Source of the DNA: Actinomadura parmotrematis
Lineage (GTDB): Bacteria > Actinomycetota > Actinomycetes > Streptosporangiales > Streptosporangiaceae
Assembly (NCBI RefSeq): GCF_019458805.1
Contig: NZ_JAIBOA010000002.1
Span: 186,001 to 250,000, forward strand
DNA length: 64,000 nucleotides
Reading direction: 5' to 3'
A program made the translations under genes and the position numbers. Shown piece after piece: positions 17,966 to 27,605 of the stretch (positions are counted from its first letter, which is position 1; each line of letters begins with the position of its first letter). The notes beneath the pieces were generated by a model, which made no database searches, was not told the DNA's origin, and saw only the letters and a program-made list of their open reading frames with translations.

Positions 17966-20353
17966 GTGGCCGACTTCGAGGACGACGCTCCCCCACGTGC
18001 CACACGTCGGGATCCGGGCGTGACGCGGCGGGACGAGGGCGCGCGGACGGCGGTGCCGCCGCCGCGCTCCGGCGGTACCCGGCGCGACGGCGTCGTGCCG
18101 GGCGAGGCGCTGATGCGCCTGCCCGCCGCGCTCGCCGACCGGTTCGAGCTGGTCGCCGAGCTGCCGGTGCAGGGCGCCGAGTCCGATCTCCTGCTGGTCG
18201 TCGATCCCGGCGACGCCGGCGGGCGCGAGCTGGTCGTCAAGCTGTTCCGGCGCGGCTACAGCGCCGACCGCGAGGTGTGGGCGAAGCTGCCCGCCCTCAC
18301 GTCGCCGCACGTGCTGCGCATCCTGGAGACCGGTCACGCCGACGGCCGCGACTACGAGGTCGCCGAGTACGCGCCCGGCGGCAACCTGCGGGCGCTGATG
18401 GACGCGCCGATGGAGCCGGACGCCGTCGCCGAGGTGGTGCGCCAGCTCGCCGGCGGGCTGGCCGCGCTGCACCGCGCCGGCATCGTGCACCGCGACCTGA
18501 AGCCGGAGAACGTCCTGGTCACCGGCACCGCGCCGCTCGCGCTGGCGATCGCCGACTTCGGGCTGAGCCGGGTGCTGGAGCAGAGCGTGGTGTTCGCGTC
18601 GTCCTCGCGGACGCTCGCCTACGCCGCGCCCGAGTCGCTGTCGGGGCAGGTGTCGCCCGCCCGCGACTGGTGGTCGCTCGGCGTCATCGCGCGCGAGCTG
18701 GCGACCGGCCGCGCCCCGTTCCTCGGGCTGAGCGAGACCGCCGTCGTCGACCATCTGGCGACGCGGGCGCTGTCCGCCGACGACGTCGCCGACCCGCGCC
18801 TCCGGCTGCTCTGCCGCGGCCTGCTCACCCGCGACCCGCGGCGCCGCTGGACGGACGCGCAGGTCGGCGAGTGGCTGGACGGCGGCAGCCCGCAGGTCGC
18901 CGAGACGCCCGCACGGGCGTCGCAGGCGCCCCCCGGCAGCGGCGTTCCGTTCGGTGGCCGCCGCTACGACGACCGCGGTGAGCTCGCGCGCGCGCTCGTC
19001 GCCGACTGGGACGCCGCCGCGCGCTACTTCTTCGGTCGCGGCGAGGCCGGTGAGGCGTGGCGGGCGCTCCGCGACTGGCTCGCCGGCCTGCCCGACGACG
19101 GCAGCATCGAGCTGATCGACCGGCACCTGGCCGCCGGGATCGGCCCCGACGCCAAGCTGCTGCACCTGGTCCGCTGGCTCGACCCGGACCTGCCCCCGCA
19201 CTTCCTCGGCCGCCGCGTGACGCTGGAGGACCTCCCGGGCCTCGCCGCGCTCGCCGCCGACCCCTCCCACGCCGACCACCGCACCGCCTGCCTGCTCGGC
19301 CGCGCCCTGTGGGAGGAGGACCTCCTCGACGTCCTCGGCCTCGGCGCCGTCGACGCGCGGTGGCGCGGCCGCGCCGCCGAGTGGAACGACCTCGTCCGCT
19401 GGCTGCGCGGGCAGCTCCCTCAGGGCGCCGCCGCGCGGCTGCCCGACGCCGGTTCCGGCGGCCGCGGCCGCGTCGCGGGCGCCGGGCCCGCCGACGACCC
19501 GCCCGTCGTCCTGCTGACGCTGCTGGCGCTCGCCGCCGCGCCCGACCGCGCCGGGATCGAGCAGGCCGCCGAGCGGGCGCGCGCGTCCGTGCGCGAGGAC
19601 GTCCCCTGGTTCGGCTGGCTCGTGCAGAACGCCGCCGGCGACCCGCTGCGGCTGCTCGCCGTGGCGCGGACCGCGCCCGAGGCCGTCCTGGAGGTCGAGG
19701 CCCGGCACCGCGACCGGCAGGCCGCCGAGCACCGCGACGCCGAGCTGCGCGGCCGCTGGACCGACCGCGAGCGGCAGCGCCTGGAGGGGCGCGGCGCGGC
19801 GGTCGTGCGGGCCGTCGCGTGGACGCTGCCGGCCCTGCTGGTCTGGCTCGCCGGGAGCTGGCTCGTCGCGACGCTGTTCGGCGGCAGCGGCGAGGAGGGC
19901 AGGGGGACGTCGTCGGTCGGCCTGTCCGGCAACACCAGCACCGGCGTCCCGTTCGCCGCCCTCGCCGTCATCGGCGTGCTGGCATGGGCCGCCGAATGCG
20001 CCGCCGAGGTGCTGCTCGCGCGCGCGCAGGGCAAGGACTACCTGCTGTACGGGCCGTGGTCGGGGCTGTCGAAGATGCTGTTCGGGGTGTCGAAGGCATC
20101 CCGCGCGGTGTCGGGCGCGGCCCAGCAGTCGGGGCGGCGCGGCTGCGGGGTGATGCTGCTGGCCGGCGTCGTCCCGCTCCTGGTCATCCTGCTGGTCGTG
20201 TCGGCGCTCACCGCCGTCGCGTCCATGCTGTGGGCGCTGCTGATGGTCGTCGCGGCGGCCGCGCACTGCGCGGGCGCGGGCGTGCGGCTGCACCGGTGGC
20301 GGCAGGCGCATCGGACGGCCGAACAGGCGGCCATGAGCGGAGGGACCCTATGA
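17966..20353 (+). CDS. Membrane-anchored serine/threonine protein kinase
   Basis: This is a protein of about 795 residues. After a roughly 50-residue basic, Pro-rich leader, a Hanks-type kinase domain spans about 50-310: the ATP lysine in ELVVKLFRRG, catalytic loop IVHRDLKPENVLV, metal-binding IADFGLSRV, and YAAPESLSG. All key residues are present, so it should be active. A middle region (about 330-590) is helical and of unknown fold. At least three or four transmembrane helices follow at the C-terminus (about 610-770; for example VMLLAGVVPLLVILLVVSAL). Start: GTG at 17966 sits 8 bases after GACGGGG; GTG at 17960 is possible. The stop overlaps the next gene as ATGA. It probably phosphorylates a threonine read by the FHA protein encoded at the end of the cassette (inference). 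Confidence 0.88.
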   Translation: MADFEDDAPPRATRRDPGVTRRDEGARTAVPPPRSGGTRRDGVVPGEALMRLPAALADRFELVAELPVQGAESDLLLVVDPGDAGGRELVVKLFRRGYSADREVWAKLPALTSPHVLRILETGHADGRDYEVAEYAPGGNLRALMDAPMEPDAVAEVVRQLAGGLAALHRAGIVHRDLKPENVLVTGTAPLALAIADFGLSRVLEQSVVFASSSRTLAYAAPESLSGQVSPARDWWSLGVIARELATGRAPFLGLSETAVVDHLATRALSADDVADPRLRLLCRGLLTRDPRRRWTDAQVGEWLDGGSPQVAETPARASQAPPGSGVPFGGRRYDDRGELARALVADWDAAARYFFGRGEAGEAWRALRDWLAGLPDDGSIELIDRHLAAGIGPDAKLLHLVRWLDPDLPPHFLGRRVTLEDLPGLAALAADPSHADHRTACLLGRALWEEDLLDVLGLGAVDARWRGRAAEWNDLVRWLRGQLPQGAAARLPDAGSGGRGRVAGAGPADDPPVVLLTLLALAAAPDRAGIEQAAERARASVREDVPWFGWLVQNAAGDPLRLLAVARTAPEAVLEVEARHRDRQAAEHRDAELRGRWTDRERQRLEGRGAAVVRAVAWTLPALLVWLAGSWLVATLFGGSGEEGRGTSSVGLSGNTSTGVPFAALAVIGVLAWAAECAAEVLLARAQGKDYLLYGPWSGLSKMLFGVSKASRAVSGAAQQSGRRGCGVMLLAGVVPLLVILLVVSALTAVASMLWALLMVVAAAAHCAGAGVRLHRWRQAHRTAEQAAMSGGTL

Positions 20354-21474
20354 GCAGCGGCGTCGAGGCCGACATCGCGCTGGACGCGGCGGTCGTCCTC
20401 ACCCTGGGGATGAACCGGCTCCTCGGCCGCGGCGCCGGCTGGGCCGGGCGCGGCGCCGAGGCGCTCGCCGCGGCCGCCGCCGCCCGCGCCGAGGCCCGCG
20501 CGGCCGAGCTGGCCGAGGCCGGTTCCGCGGACGCGGCGGTGCAGGCCGTCCTCGACCGGCTGGCGCGGCTCGCCGCGCTCGCCGAGACGCGCGCCAAGAC
20601 CGGCGCCGACGTCGAGCTGCCCGCGCCGCTGGAGCCCGCCGGGCAGTCCCCCGACGAGCTGCGCGCCTGGTGCGCGGCGACCGACGCGGCCATGGACGCC
20701 GCCGAGCGCGCCCTGTCCGAGCACGTCGCCGCGCAGGTCGCCGCGCACGTGTTCGGCGCCGCCGCCGAGGGCCTGCGCACCGACCTCGGAGCGCCCGCCG
20801 CCCCGGACGCCCCCGCCGCCGACGCGCGGGGGGTGCAGGAGGCGCTGGAGCGCGTCCTCGCCCGGCTGCTGCCCGACGTCGCCGAGGACGACCGGCGCGC
20901 CGTCGCCGAGGCCGCCCGCCTCGCCGCCGAGGCCGCCACGCCCGAGGAGGCCGAGGGCGTCCTCACCGAGGTGCGGCTGCGCATCCAGGACGCCAACGGG
21001 CGCACCCGGGACGAGCGCGAGCGCGCCGCCGCCGCGGAGGCCGCCGCGCGCGCCGAGGACGAGCGCCGCTACGTCCTGGACTCGGTCACCGAGGCGTTCA
21101 CCGACCTCGGCTACGAGGTCCACGGCGGCTTCGAGACCCTCACCGCCGACGCCGGCGAGCTCGTCCTGACGCGCGGCGGCTGGCCCGACCACAGCGTCCG
21201 GATGCGGGTGGAGGGCGGCGGGCAGGTCCGCGCCGCGATGACCCGCACGGCGCCCGCCGAGAGCGAGGACGACCGCCGCCTGGACGTCGAGCGCGAGCGC
21301 GAGTGGTGCGCGGCGTTCGAGGCCGCCCGCGACCGCCTCGCCGGCGCCGGCATCGGCTCCGCCGTCACCTGGCGCCTGGACCCCGGCGTCCGAGAGCTGC
21401 CGGTCGCGGCCGAGAAGCGGCAGACTGGTCCCCGAGCCACCCCGCGTGAACGGCATCGGGAACGAGGACGGTAA
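20350..21474 (+). CDS. Hypothetical Ala/Glu-rich helical protein of kinase-AAA cassette
   Basis: This is a 374-residue protein rich in Ala, Glu, Arg and Asp and predicted to be mostly helical or coiled coil (for example EALAAAAAARAEARAAELAE near residue 40 and ERAAAAEAAARAEDERRYVL near 220). A more globular segment (about 235-350; VTEAFTDLGYEVHGGFETLT) resembles a small alpha/beta domain of unknown type. No enzyme motif is seen. The start overlaps the kinase stop as ATGA, so the two are translationally coupled. Its position between the kinase and the AAA+ ATPase suggests an adaptor or substrate; that is inference. I do not recognise the family. Confidence 0.75.
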   Translation: MSSGVEADIALDAAVVLTLGMNRLLGRGAGWAGRGAEALAAAAAARAEARAAELAEAGSADAAVQAVLDRLARLAALAETRAKTGADVELPAPLEPAGQSPDELRAWCAATDAAMDAAERALSEHVAAQVAAHVFGAAAEGLRTDLGAPAAPDAPAADARGVQEALERVLARLLPDVAEDDRRAVAEAARLAAEAATPEEAEGVLTEVRLRIQDANGRTRDERERAAAAEAAARAEDERRYVLDSVTEAFTDLGYEVHGGFETLTADAGELVLTRGGWPDHSVRMRVEGGGQVRAAMTRTAPAESEDDRRLDVEREREWCAAFEAARDRLAGAGIGSAVTWRLDPGVRELPVAAEKRQTGPRATPRERHRERGR

Positions 21475-21554
21475 GTGACTATCACACGGCCACGCGACGG
21501 CTGGACCGGCGGAGCAGGGAGCGCACCGAGGAGGAGCACGGCGGGAGCGAGCGC

Positions 21555-23447
21555 ATGAGCCTGGAATCGCCCACGCTCGGGGGACGGCTGCCCGGCTGGC
21601 CGCCGTTCATCCGCGAGCTCGACGCGACGCTGTCGGTGCACTCGCAGTACGTGCTGTCGGGCAACCTCTACGACAGCTTCCTCGCACCGTCCCTCGACGG
21701 GCCGGCGCGGCTCCTGCCGCTCCGCGACCTGCTGTGGGACTCGCTGCGCTCCAGCGGCTTCTCCTGCATCATCGTGTACGACCCCGTCGACGGGCTGCAG
21801 GTGCTGCCCGAGGGCGACGAGGAGGCCGCCGCGTCCGCCGCGCGCCTCATCGGCAAGCTGCCGAAGAAGGACGAGGTGCCGTCCCTGGAGGGCCTCACCC
21901 GGCACCTGGCGGCGGTGGCGCGGCCCGCCGAGAACGTGCGGGCGGCGTTCGTGCTGGACTCGGCGTCGCGGATCGCGCGGACCCCGACCGAGATGGAGCC
22001 CGCCGAGCGCGACTTCTTCCGGTTCTGCGCCAAGCTGTCGCGCACCGCGCGGCCGGTGCGGGTCCCCGGCGCCCGCCCGAAGCCGCTCTACAACCCGGTG
22101 CTCTGGCTGGTGGAGCGGCCCGGCGACCTGCCCGCCTGGCTGACCGGCGGCAACGACAACATCCGCGAGATCACCATCCCGCGGCCGCACCTCGGCGACC
22201 GGCAGGAGACCGCCCGGCTGCTCGCCCGCGCGTTCGGGGTGACCGACGCGGGCGCCGACGACGCCGCGTCCGCGGCCTGCGACGCGTTCGCCGAGCAGGC
22301 CGACGGCCTCACCCTCCAGTCGATGATCGAGGTGACCCGGCTCGCCAAGGAGCGCAACGTCGAGCTCGGCGACCTGCCCGACGCGGTCCGCACCTACAAG
22401 CTCGGCGTGCTCGACAACCCGTGGAGCCGCGGCCACCTGCGGCGGCGCGTGCTGGACGGCGAGAAGCGCGTCCCCGAGCGCGTCATCGGGCAGCCGCAGG
22501 CCGTCACCAAGACGCTGGACATCCTCAAGCGGGCGGTGCTCGGCCTGTCCGGCGCGCAGGCGACCCGGTCGGGCAGCCGGCCGCGCGGCGTGCTGTTCTT
22601 CGCCGGCCCGACCGGCACCGGCAAGACCGAGCTCGCCAAGGCCGTCACCGAGCTGGTGTTCGGCGACGAGTCGGCCTACCTGCGGTTCGACATGAGCGAG
22701 TTCTCCGCCGAGGGGTCGGGCGACCGGCTCATCGGCGCGCCGCCCGGCTACGTCGGGCACGAGGCGGGCGGCGAGCTCACCAACGCCGTCCGCGAGGACC
22801 CGTTCCGGGTGATCCTGTTCGACGAGATCGAGAAGGCGCACCCGCGCATCCTCGACAAGTTCCTGCAGATCCTGGAGGACGGGCGGCTCACCGACGGGCG
22901 CGGCAACACCGTGCACTTCTCCGAATCCATCCTGATCTTCACCTCGAACCTCGGCATGTCGGTGCCGGCCGCCCCGGCCCTCACCGCCGGCGCCGGCGGC
23001 GGCCCGCGGATCCGCAACGTGCATCCCGGGATGCCCTACCCCGAGGTCGAGGCGAGCATCAAGAGCGCTGTCGCCGACCACTTCACCGACGTGCTGAACC
23101 GGCCCGAGCTGCTCAACCGGTTCGGCGACAACATCGTGGTGTTCGACTTCATCGGCGCCGACGCCGCCGACAAGATCTTCGACCTGCAGTTCGCGAACAT
23201 CTGCCGCCGCGTCGCCGAGGAGCACCGCCTCGTCCTCACCGTCCGCGGCGAGCCGCTGCAGGCGCTGCGCGAGTCGTGCACCGCCGAGCTCGACAAGGGC
23301 GGCCGCGGCATCGGGATGGCGCTGGAGTCGGCGTTCGTGAACCCGCTCGCGCGCGCGCTGTTCGACCGCGAGCTCGTCCCCGACGAGCGCGTCACCGTGA
23401 CGGGCCTGCGGCGCGAGGGCGGCATCGTCCACCTGGACGTGCAGTGA
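21555..23447 (+). CDS. ClpB-D2-like AAA+ ATPase (putative unfoldase)
   Basis: This is a 630-residue protein in two halves. Residues about 1-290 look like a degenerate AAA module without a P-loop (AFVLDSASRIARTP, then LYNPVLWLVERPGDLPAWL). Residues about 310-630 are a ClpA/ClpB D2-type AAA+ module: Walker A FAGPTGTGKTELAKAV (about 350), pore loop GAPPGYVGHEAGG (about 397), Walker B VILFDEIEKAHP (about 420), sensor 1 in IFTSNLG (about 461), and arginine-finger region RPELLNRFGDNIV (about 520). The GYVG pore loop implies threading of a polypeptide. No ClpP-docking motif or Clp N-domain is visible. ATG at 21555 is 80 bases after the previous stop. The end overlaps the radical SAM gene (GTGA). The combination suggests remodelling of a protein handled by the radical SAM enzyme; function unknown. 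Confidence 0.88.
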   Translation: MSLESPTLGGRLPGWPPFIRELDATLSVHSQYVLSGNLYDSFLAPSLDGPARLLPLRDLLWDSLRSSGFSCIIVYDPVDGLQVLPEGDEEAAASAARLIGKLPKKDEVPSLEGLTRHLAAVARPAENVRAAFVLDSASRIARTPTEMEPAERDFFRFCAKLSRTARPVRVPGARPKPLYNPVLWLVERPGDLPAWLTGGNDNIREITIPRPHLGDRQETARLLARAFGVTDAGADDAASAACDAFAEQADGLTLQSMIEVTRLAKERNVELGDLPDAVRTYKLGVLDNPWSRGHLRRRVLDGEKRVPERVIGQPQAVTKTLDILKRAVLGLSGAQATRSGSRPRGVLFFAGPTGTGKTELAKAVTELVFGDESAYLRFDMSEFSAEGSGDRLIGAPPGYVGHEAGGELTNAVREDPFRVILFDEIEKAHPRILDKFLQILEDGRLTDGRGNTVHFSESILIFTSNLGMSVPAAPALTAGAGGGPRIRNVHPGMPYPEVEASIKSAVADHFTDVLNRPELLNRFGDNIVVFDFIGADAADKIFDLQFANICRRVAEEHRLVLTVRGEPLQALRESCTAELDKGGRGIGMALESAFVNPLARALFDRELVPDERVTVTGLRREGGIVHLDVQ

Positions 23448-24169
23448 CGGCCGGGGCGGCCGCGCCGGACCTGCTGCTCGCCAAGGCGCACTACCCCGTC
23501 ACCTCGCTCGGCCCCGGCACCCGCGCCGGCATCTGGGTCCAGGGGTGCACGCTGCACTGCCACGGCTGCATGTCCCGCGACACCTGGCCCGCCGACCCCG
23601 CCAAGGCGGTGCCGGTCGAGGCCGTCGCGGGGTGGCTGGAATCACTCCCGGGGCCGGTGGACGGCATCACCATCTCGGGCGGCGAACCGTTCCAGCAGCC
23701 CGCGGCGGTGGCGGCCCTGCTGCGGGCCGTCCGCGCCTGGCAGCACAGCGGGTACCGTGGGAGCATTCCGTTGGACATTCTCATCTACAGCGGATATGTC
23801 TACTCTCGGCTCACGCGATCCGCCGAGGCCCGCACGATCCTCGACCTGTGCGACGCGGTGATCGCGGGGCCGTACGTCGACCGGCTCAACCCGGGGGGGC
23901 GACACTCGCCGAGTGCGTCCCTACTCTGGAGGGGGTCGGCCAACCAGCGGATCGTCCCGCTCTCGCCCCTGGGGCGGGAGCGGTACGGGACGGTGGCCGA
24001 CGACAGCACCGAACAGGACGCAGGGCCCCGTATGCAGGTGTCCGTGGACGAGGGGCCGGAGGGAAGGCGGGTGTACTACATCGGGATCCCGCGTAGGGGT
24101 GACATGGAGCACCTCTCATCGACGCTCGAACGCGCCGGGGTGCGCTCGGGAGATGTGTCATGGCGTTGA
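23444..24169 (+). CDS. Radical SAM / 4Fe-4S single-cluster protein, NrdG-like
   Basis: This is a 241-residue protein with the radical SAM cluster motif CTLHCHGC (CxxxCxxC, about residues 34-41) preceded by GIWVQG, and a GGEP-type SAM-binding motif ITISGGEPFQQP (about 80). The layout resembles activating enzymes such as NrdG: short, with no C-terminal SPASM domain. The GTG start at 23444 overlaps the AAA+ stop (GTGA) and the end overlaps the FHA gene by 10 bases, so it is firmly embedded in the cassette. No glycyl-radical enzyme or peptide substrate gene lies in the window. Its substrate may be an AAA-processed protein or one of the cassette's own proteins (inference). The last 60 residues (MQVSVDEGPEGRRVYYIGIP) look like a small beta domain. 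Confidence 0.87.
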   Translation: MTAGAAAPDLLLAKAHYPVTSLGPGTRAGIWVQGCTLHCHGCMSRDTWPADPAKAVPVEAVAGWLESLPGPVDGITISGGEPFQQPAAVAALLRAVRAWQHSGYRGSIPLDILIYSGYVYSRLTRSAEARTILDLCDAVIAGPYVDRLNPGGRHSPSASLLWRGSANQRIVPLSPLGRERYGTVADDSTEQDAGPRMQVSVDEGPEGRRVYYIGIPRRGDMEHLSSTLERAGVRSGDVSWR

Positions 24170-25329
24170 ACTGCCCTGTATGTGACGAGCCCTTCCAGCC
24201 GGGCGACCTGGTCTGCCTGAGCTGCGGCGCCAACCTGGCGCGCGCCGGGGGCGGCGGCGGGGGCCGCCGGCCCGGCGGCTACGACGAGCAGGGCGGATCC
24301 CGGGTTCCCCCACCGCCCGGTCCGCAGCAGCCCTACGGCCAGCCCGACCCCTACGGCGGTCAGCAGCACGGGGGCCAGCAGCACGACCAGTACGGTCAGC
24401 AGGACCAGTACGGCCAGCAGCCCTACCAGCAGCAGCCGCAGCACGGTTACGGCCCGCCGCAGCAGCAGCACGGCCAGGGCCAGCGGCAGCAGCAGGGTCC
24501 GCCTCCCCCGCCGAACGACCCGTGGGGAGCCCCGCCGCCGCAGCAGCAACCGCCGCAGCGCGGGGGCCAGCAGCAGGATCCGTGGGGCGCTCCGCCCCCG
24601 CAGCAGGGCGGCGGTGGCCGTCCCCCGCAGCAGCAGCAACCGCAGCCGAACGACCCGTGGGGTGCGCCGCAGCCGCCGCAGGGCGGCCAGCAGCAGGATC
24701 CGTGGGGCGCTCCGCCGCCGCAGCAGGACCCGTGGGGCGGGCAGCAGCAGCACCAGCAGCCGTCCCCCTACGACCAGCAGCCCCCGCAGGGCTACGGGCC
24801 GCCGCAGCACGACCAGCACCGCGGGCAGATGCCGCCGCAGCACGGCCGCGAGGCCACGCTGCTGCCGCCCGACCAGCACGGCGGGCCGCGTCCCGACAGC
24901 ACGGCGTTCATGTGCCCGTACTGCGAGGCGGTGCTCACCAACCCGAGCGCCGCGCAGTGCGAGTCGTGCCTCCGCCCGCTGCCGGGCGGCGGTGGCGGCC
25001 ACGCGGGCGGCCACGGCGGCGCCCCGACGCTGCGGGTGCTGTTCCCCTCCGGCGAACTGAAGATCACCGCGGGGCAGCACCTGGTGCTCGGCCGCGACGC
25101 CGGCCAGTCGCAGGTGGCGTCCACCTTCACCCAGTACGACAACGTGTCGCGGCGCCACTCCACGATCTGGCTCGACCAGCAGGGCACGGCGTGGGTGCGG
25201 GACGAGGGCTCCACGAACGGCACGTTCGTCAACGGCGAGCGCCTGCCGCGCGGCGTCGAGGCGCCCCTGCGCGACGGCGACCAGCTCCGCCTGGCCGCCG
25301 ACGTCACCGGCACCGTCAAGCTGAACTAG
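24160..25329 (+). CDS. Zinc-ribbon and FHA domain protein with Gln/Pro-rich linker
   Basis: This is a 389-residue protein. An N-terminal zinc ribbon has CPVC and CLSC (residues about 5-22). A long Gln/Pro/Gly-rich linker (about 30-240) contains five DPWG repeats. A second zinc ribbon has CPYC and CESC (about 250-270). The FHA domain occupies about 285-389: VLGRDAGQSQVAS, NVSRRHSTIWL and EGSTNGTFVNGERL carry the Arg, Ser-Arg-His and Ser-Thr-Asn-Gly residues that bind phosphothreonine. It should bind a Thr-phosphorylated partner, most simply the kinase or helical protein of the same operon. ATG at 24160 overlaps the end of the radical SAM gene. It is the last gene before the terminator at 25335-25382. 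Confidence 0.9.
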   Translation: MALNCPVCDEPFQPGDLVCLSCGANLARAGGGGGGRRPGGYDEQGGSRVPPPPGPQQPYGQPDPYGGQQHGGQQHDQYGQQDQYGQQPYQQQPQHGYGPPQQQHGQGQRQQQGPPPPPNDPWGAPPPQQQPPQRGGQQQDPWGAPPPQQGGGGRPPQQQQPQPNDPWGAPQPPQGGQQQDPWGAPPPQQDPWGGQQQHQQPSPYDQQPPQGYGPPQHDQHRGQMPPQHGREATLLPPDQHGGPRPDSTAFMCPYCEAVLTNPSAAQCESCLRPLPGGGGGHAGGHGGAPTLRVLFPSGELKITAGQHLVLGRDAGQSQVASTFTQYDNVSRRHSTIWLDQQGTAWVRDEGSTNGTFVNGERLPRGVEAPLRDGDQLRLAADVTGTVKLN

Positions 25330-25334
25330 CGCGT

Positions 25335-25382
25335 ATACGGAAGGAGGCCCCCACCCGATCGGGTGGGGGCCTCCTTCCGTAT
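25335..25382. terminator. Strong bidirectional terminator
   Basis: Arms 25335-25356 and 25361-25382 form a perfect 22-bp stem with a GATC loop between the convergent FHA and typA genes. It marks the end of the kinase-AAA-radical SAM cassette. Confidence 0.85.
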
Positions 25383-25411
25383 GCCGCTCGGCCGGTCGGC
25401 TCGACCCGGCG

Positions 25412-27265
<1,854 letters not shown>

Positions 27266-27415
27266 GCGGGCTCGCCTTGCGTAGAGTTCGGGTGGCGCCG
27301 CAGACATACGGCGCCCTCTATTCTACTTGGCCCGGCGCGCAACCCCGTCCGGCGTGACGCAACGCACGCCCCGGGGGCCGCCATTTGCCCCCCTTTGCCG
27401 TTCCTTTGTAGTCTG

Positions 27416-27592
27416 CCGCGAGTCCGGCCGTGCCGAAGTCCCGCCCCCGGGGCTGCGACCGGACCGCCGAATCCCCGCGAGGGGAACCGGGGAACCGAAC
27501 TGCTCCCTCGGGGTGAATCGACGGCGCCGCTCCGGCGTCCGCGTAGGGCGCCCTCCGCCCGAACCCGTCAGCTAACCCGGTAGGCGACGGAG
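27416..27592 (+). ncRNA. c-di-AMP riboswitch (ydaO/yuaA type)
   Basis: The leader of the NlpC/P60 gene carries the conserved blocks of the ydaO/yuaA c-di-AMP riboswitch in order: AATCCCCGCGAGGGGAACC (from about 27470), TCGGGGTGAATCG (from about 27508), then TAGGGCGCC and GAACCCGTCAGCTAACC (from about 27561), closing with GGTAGGCG. Boundaries are approximate. In actinobacteria this riboswitch class is known to precede cell-wall hydrolase genes (NlpC/P60, Rpf), where c-di-AMP binding is thought to turn expression off. The TTG start codon lies 13 bases after the estimated 3' end. The intergenic region 27266-27605 is otherwise only promoter sequence for typA and this transcript. Confidence 0.88.
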
Positions 27593-27605
27593 AGGAGAGA
27601 CCGGC

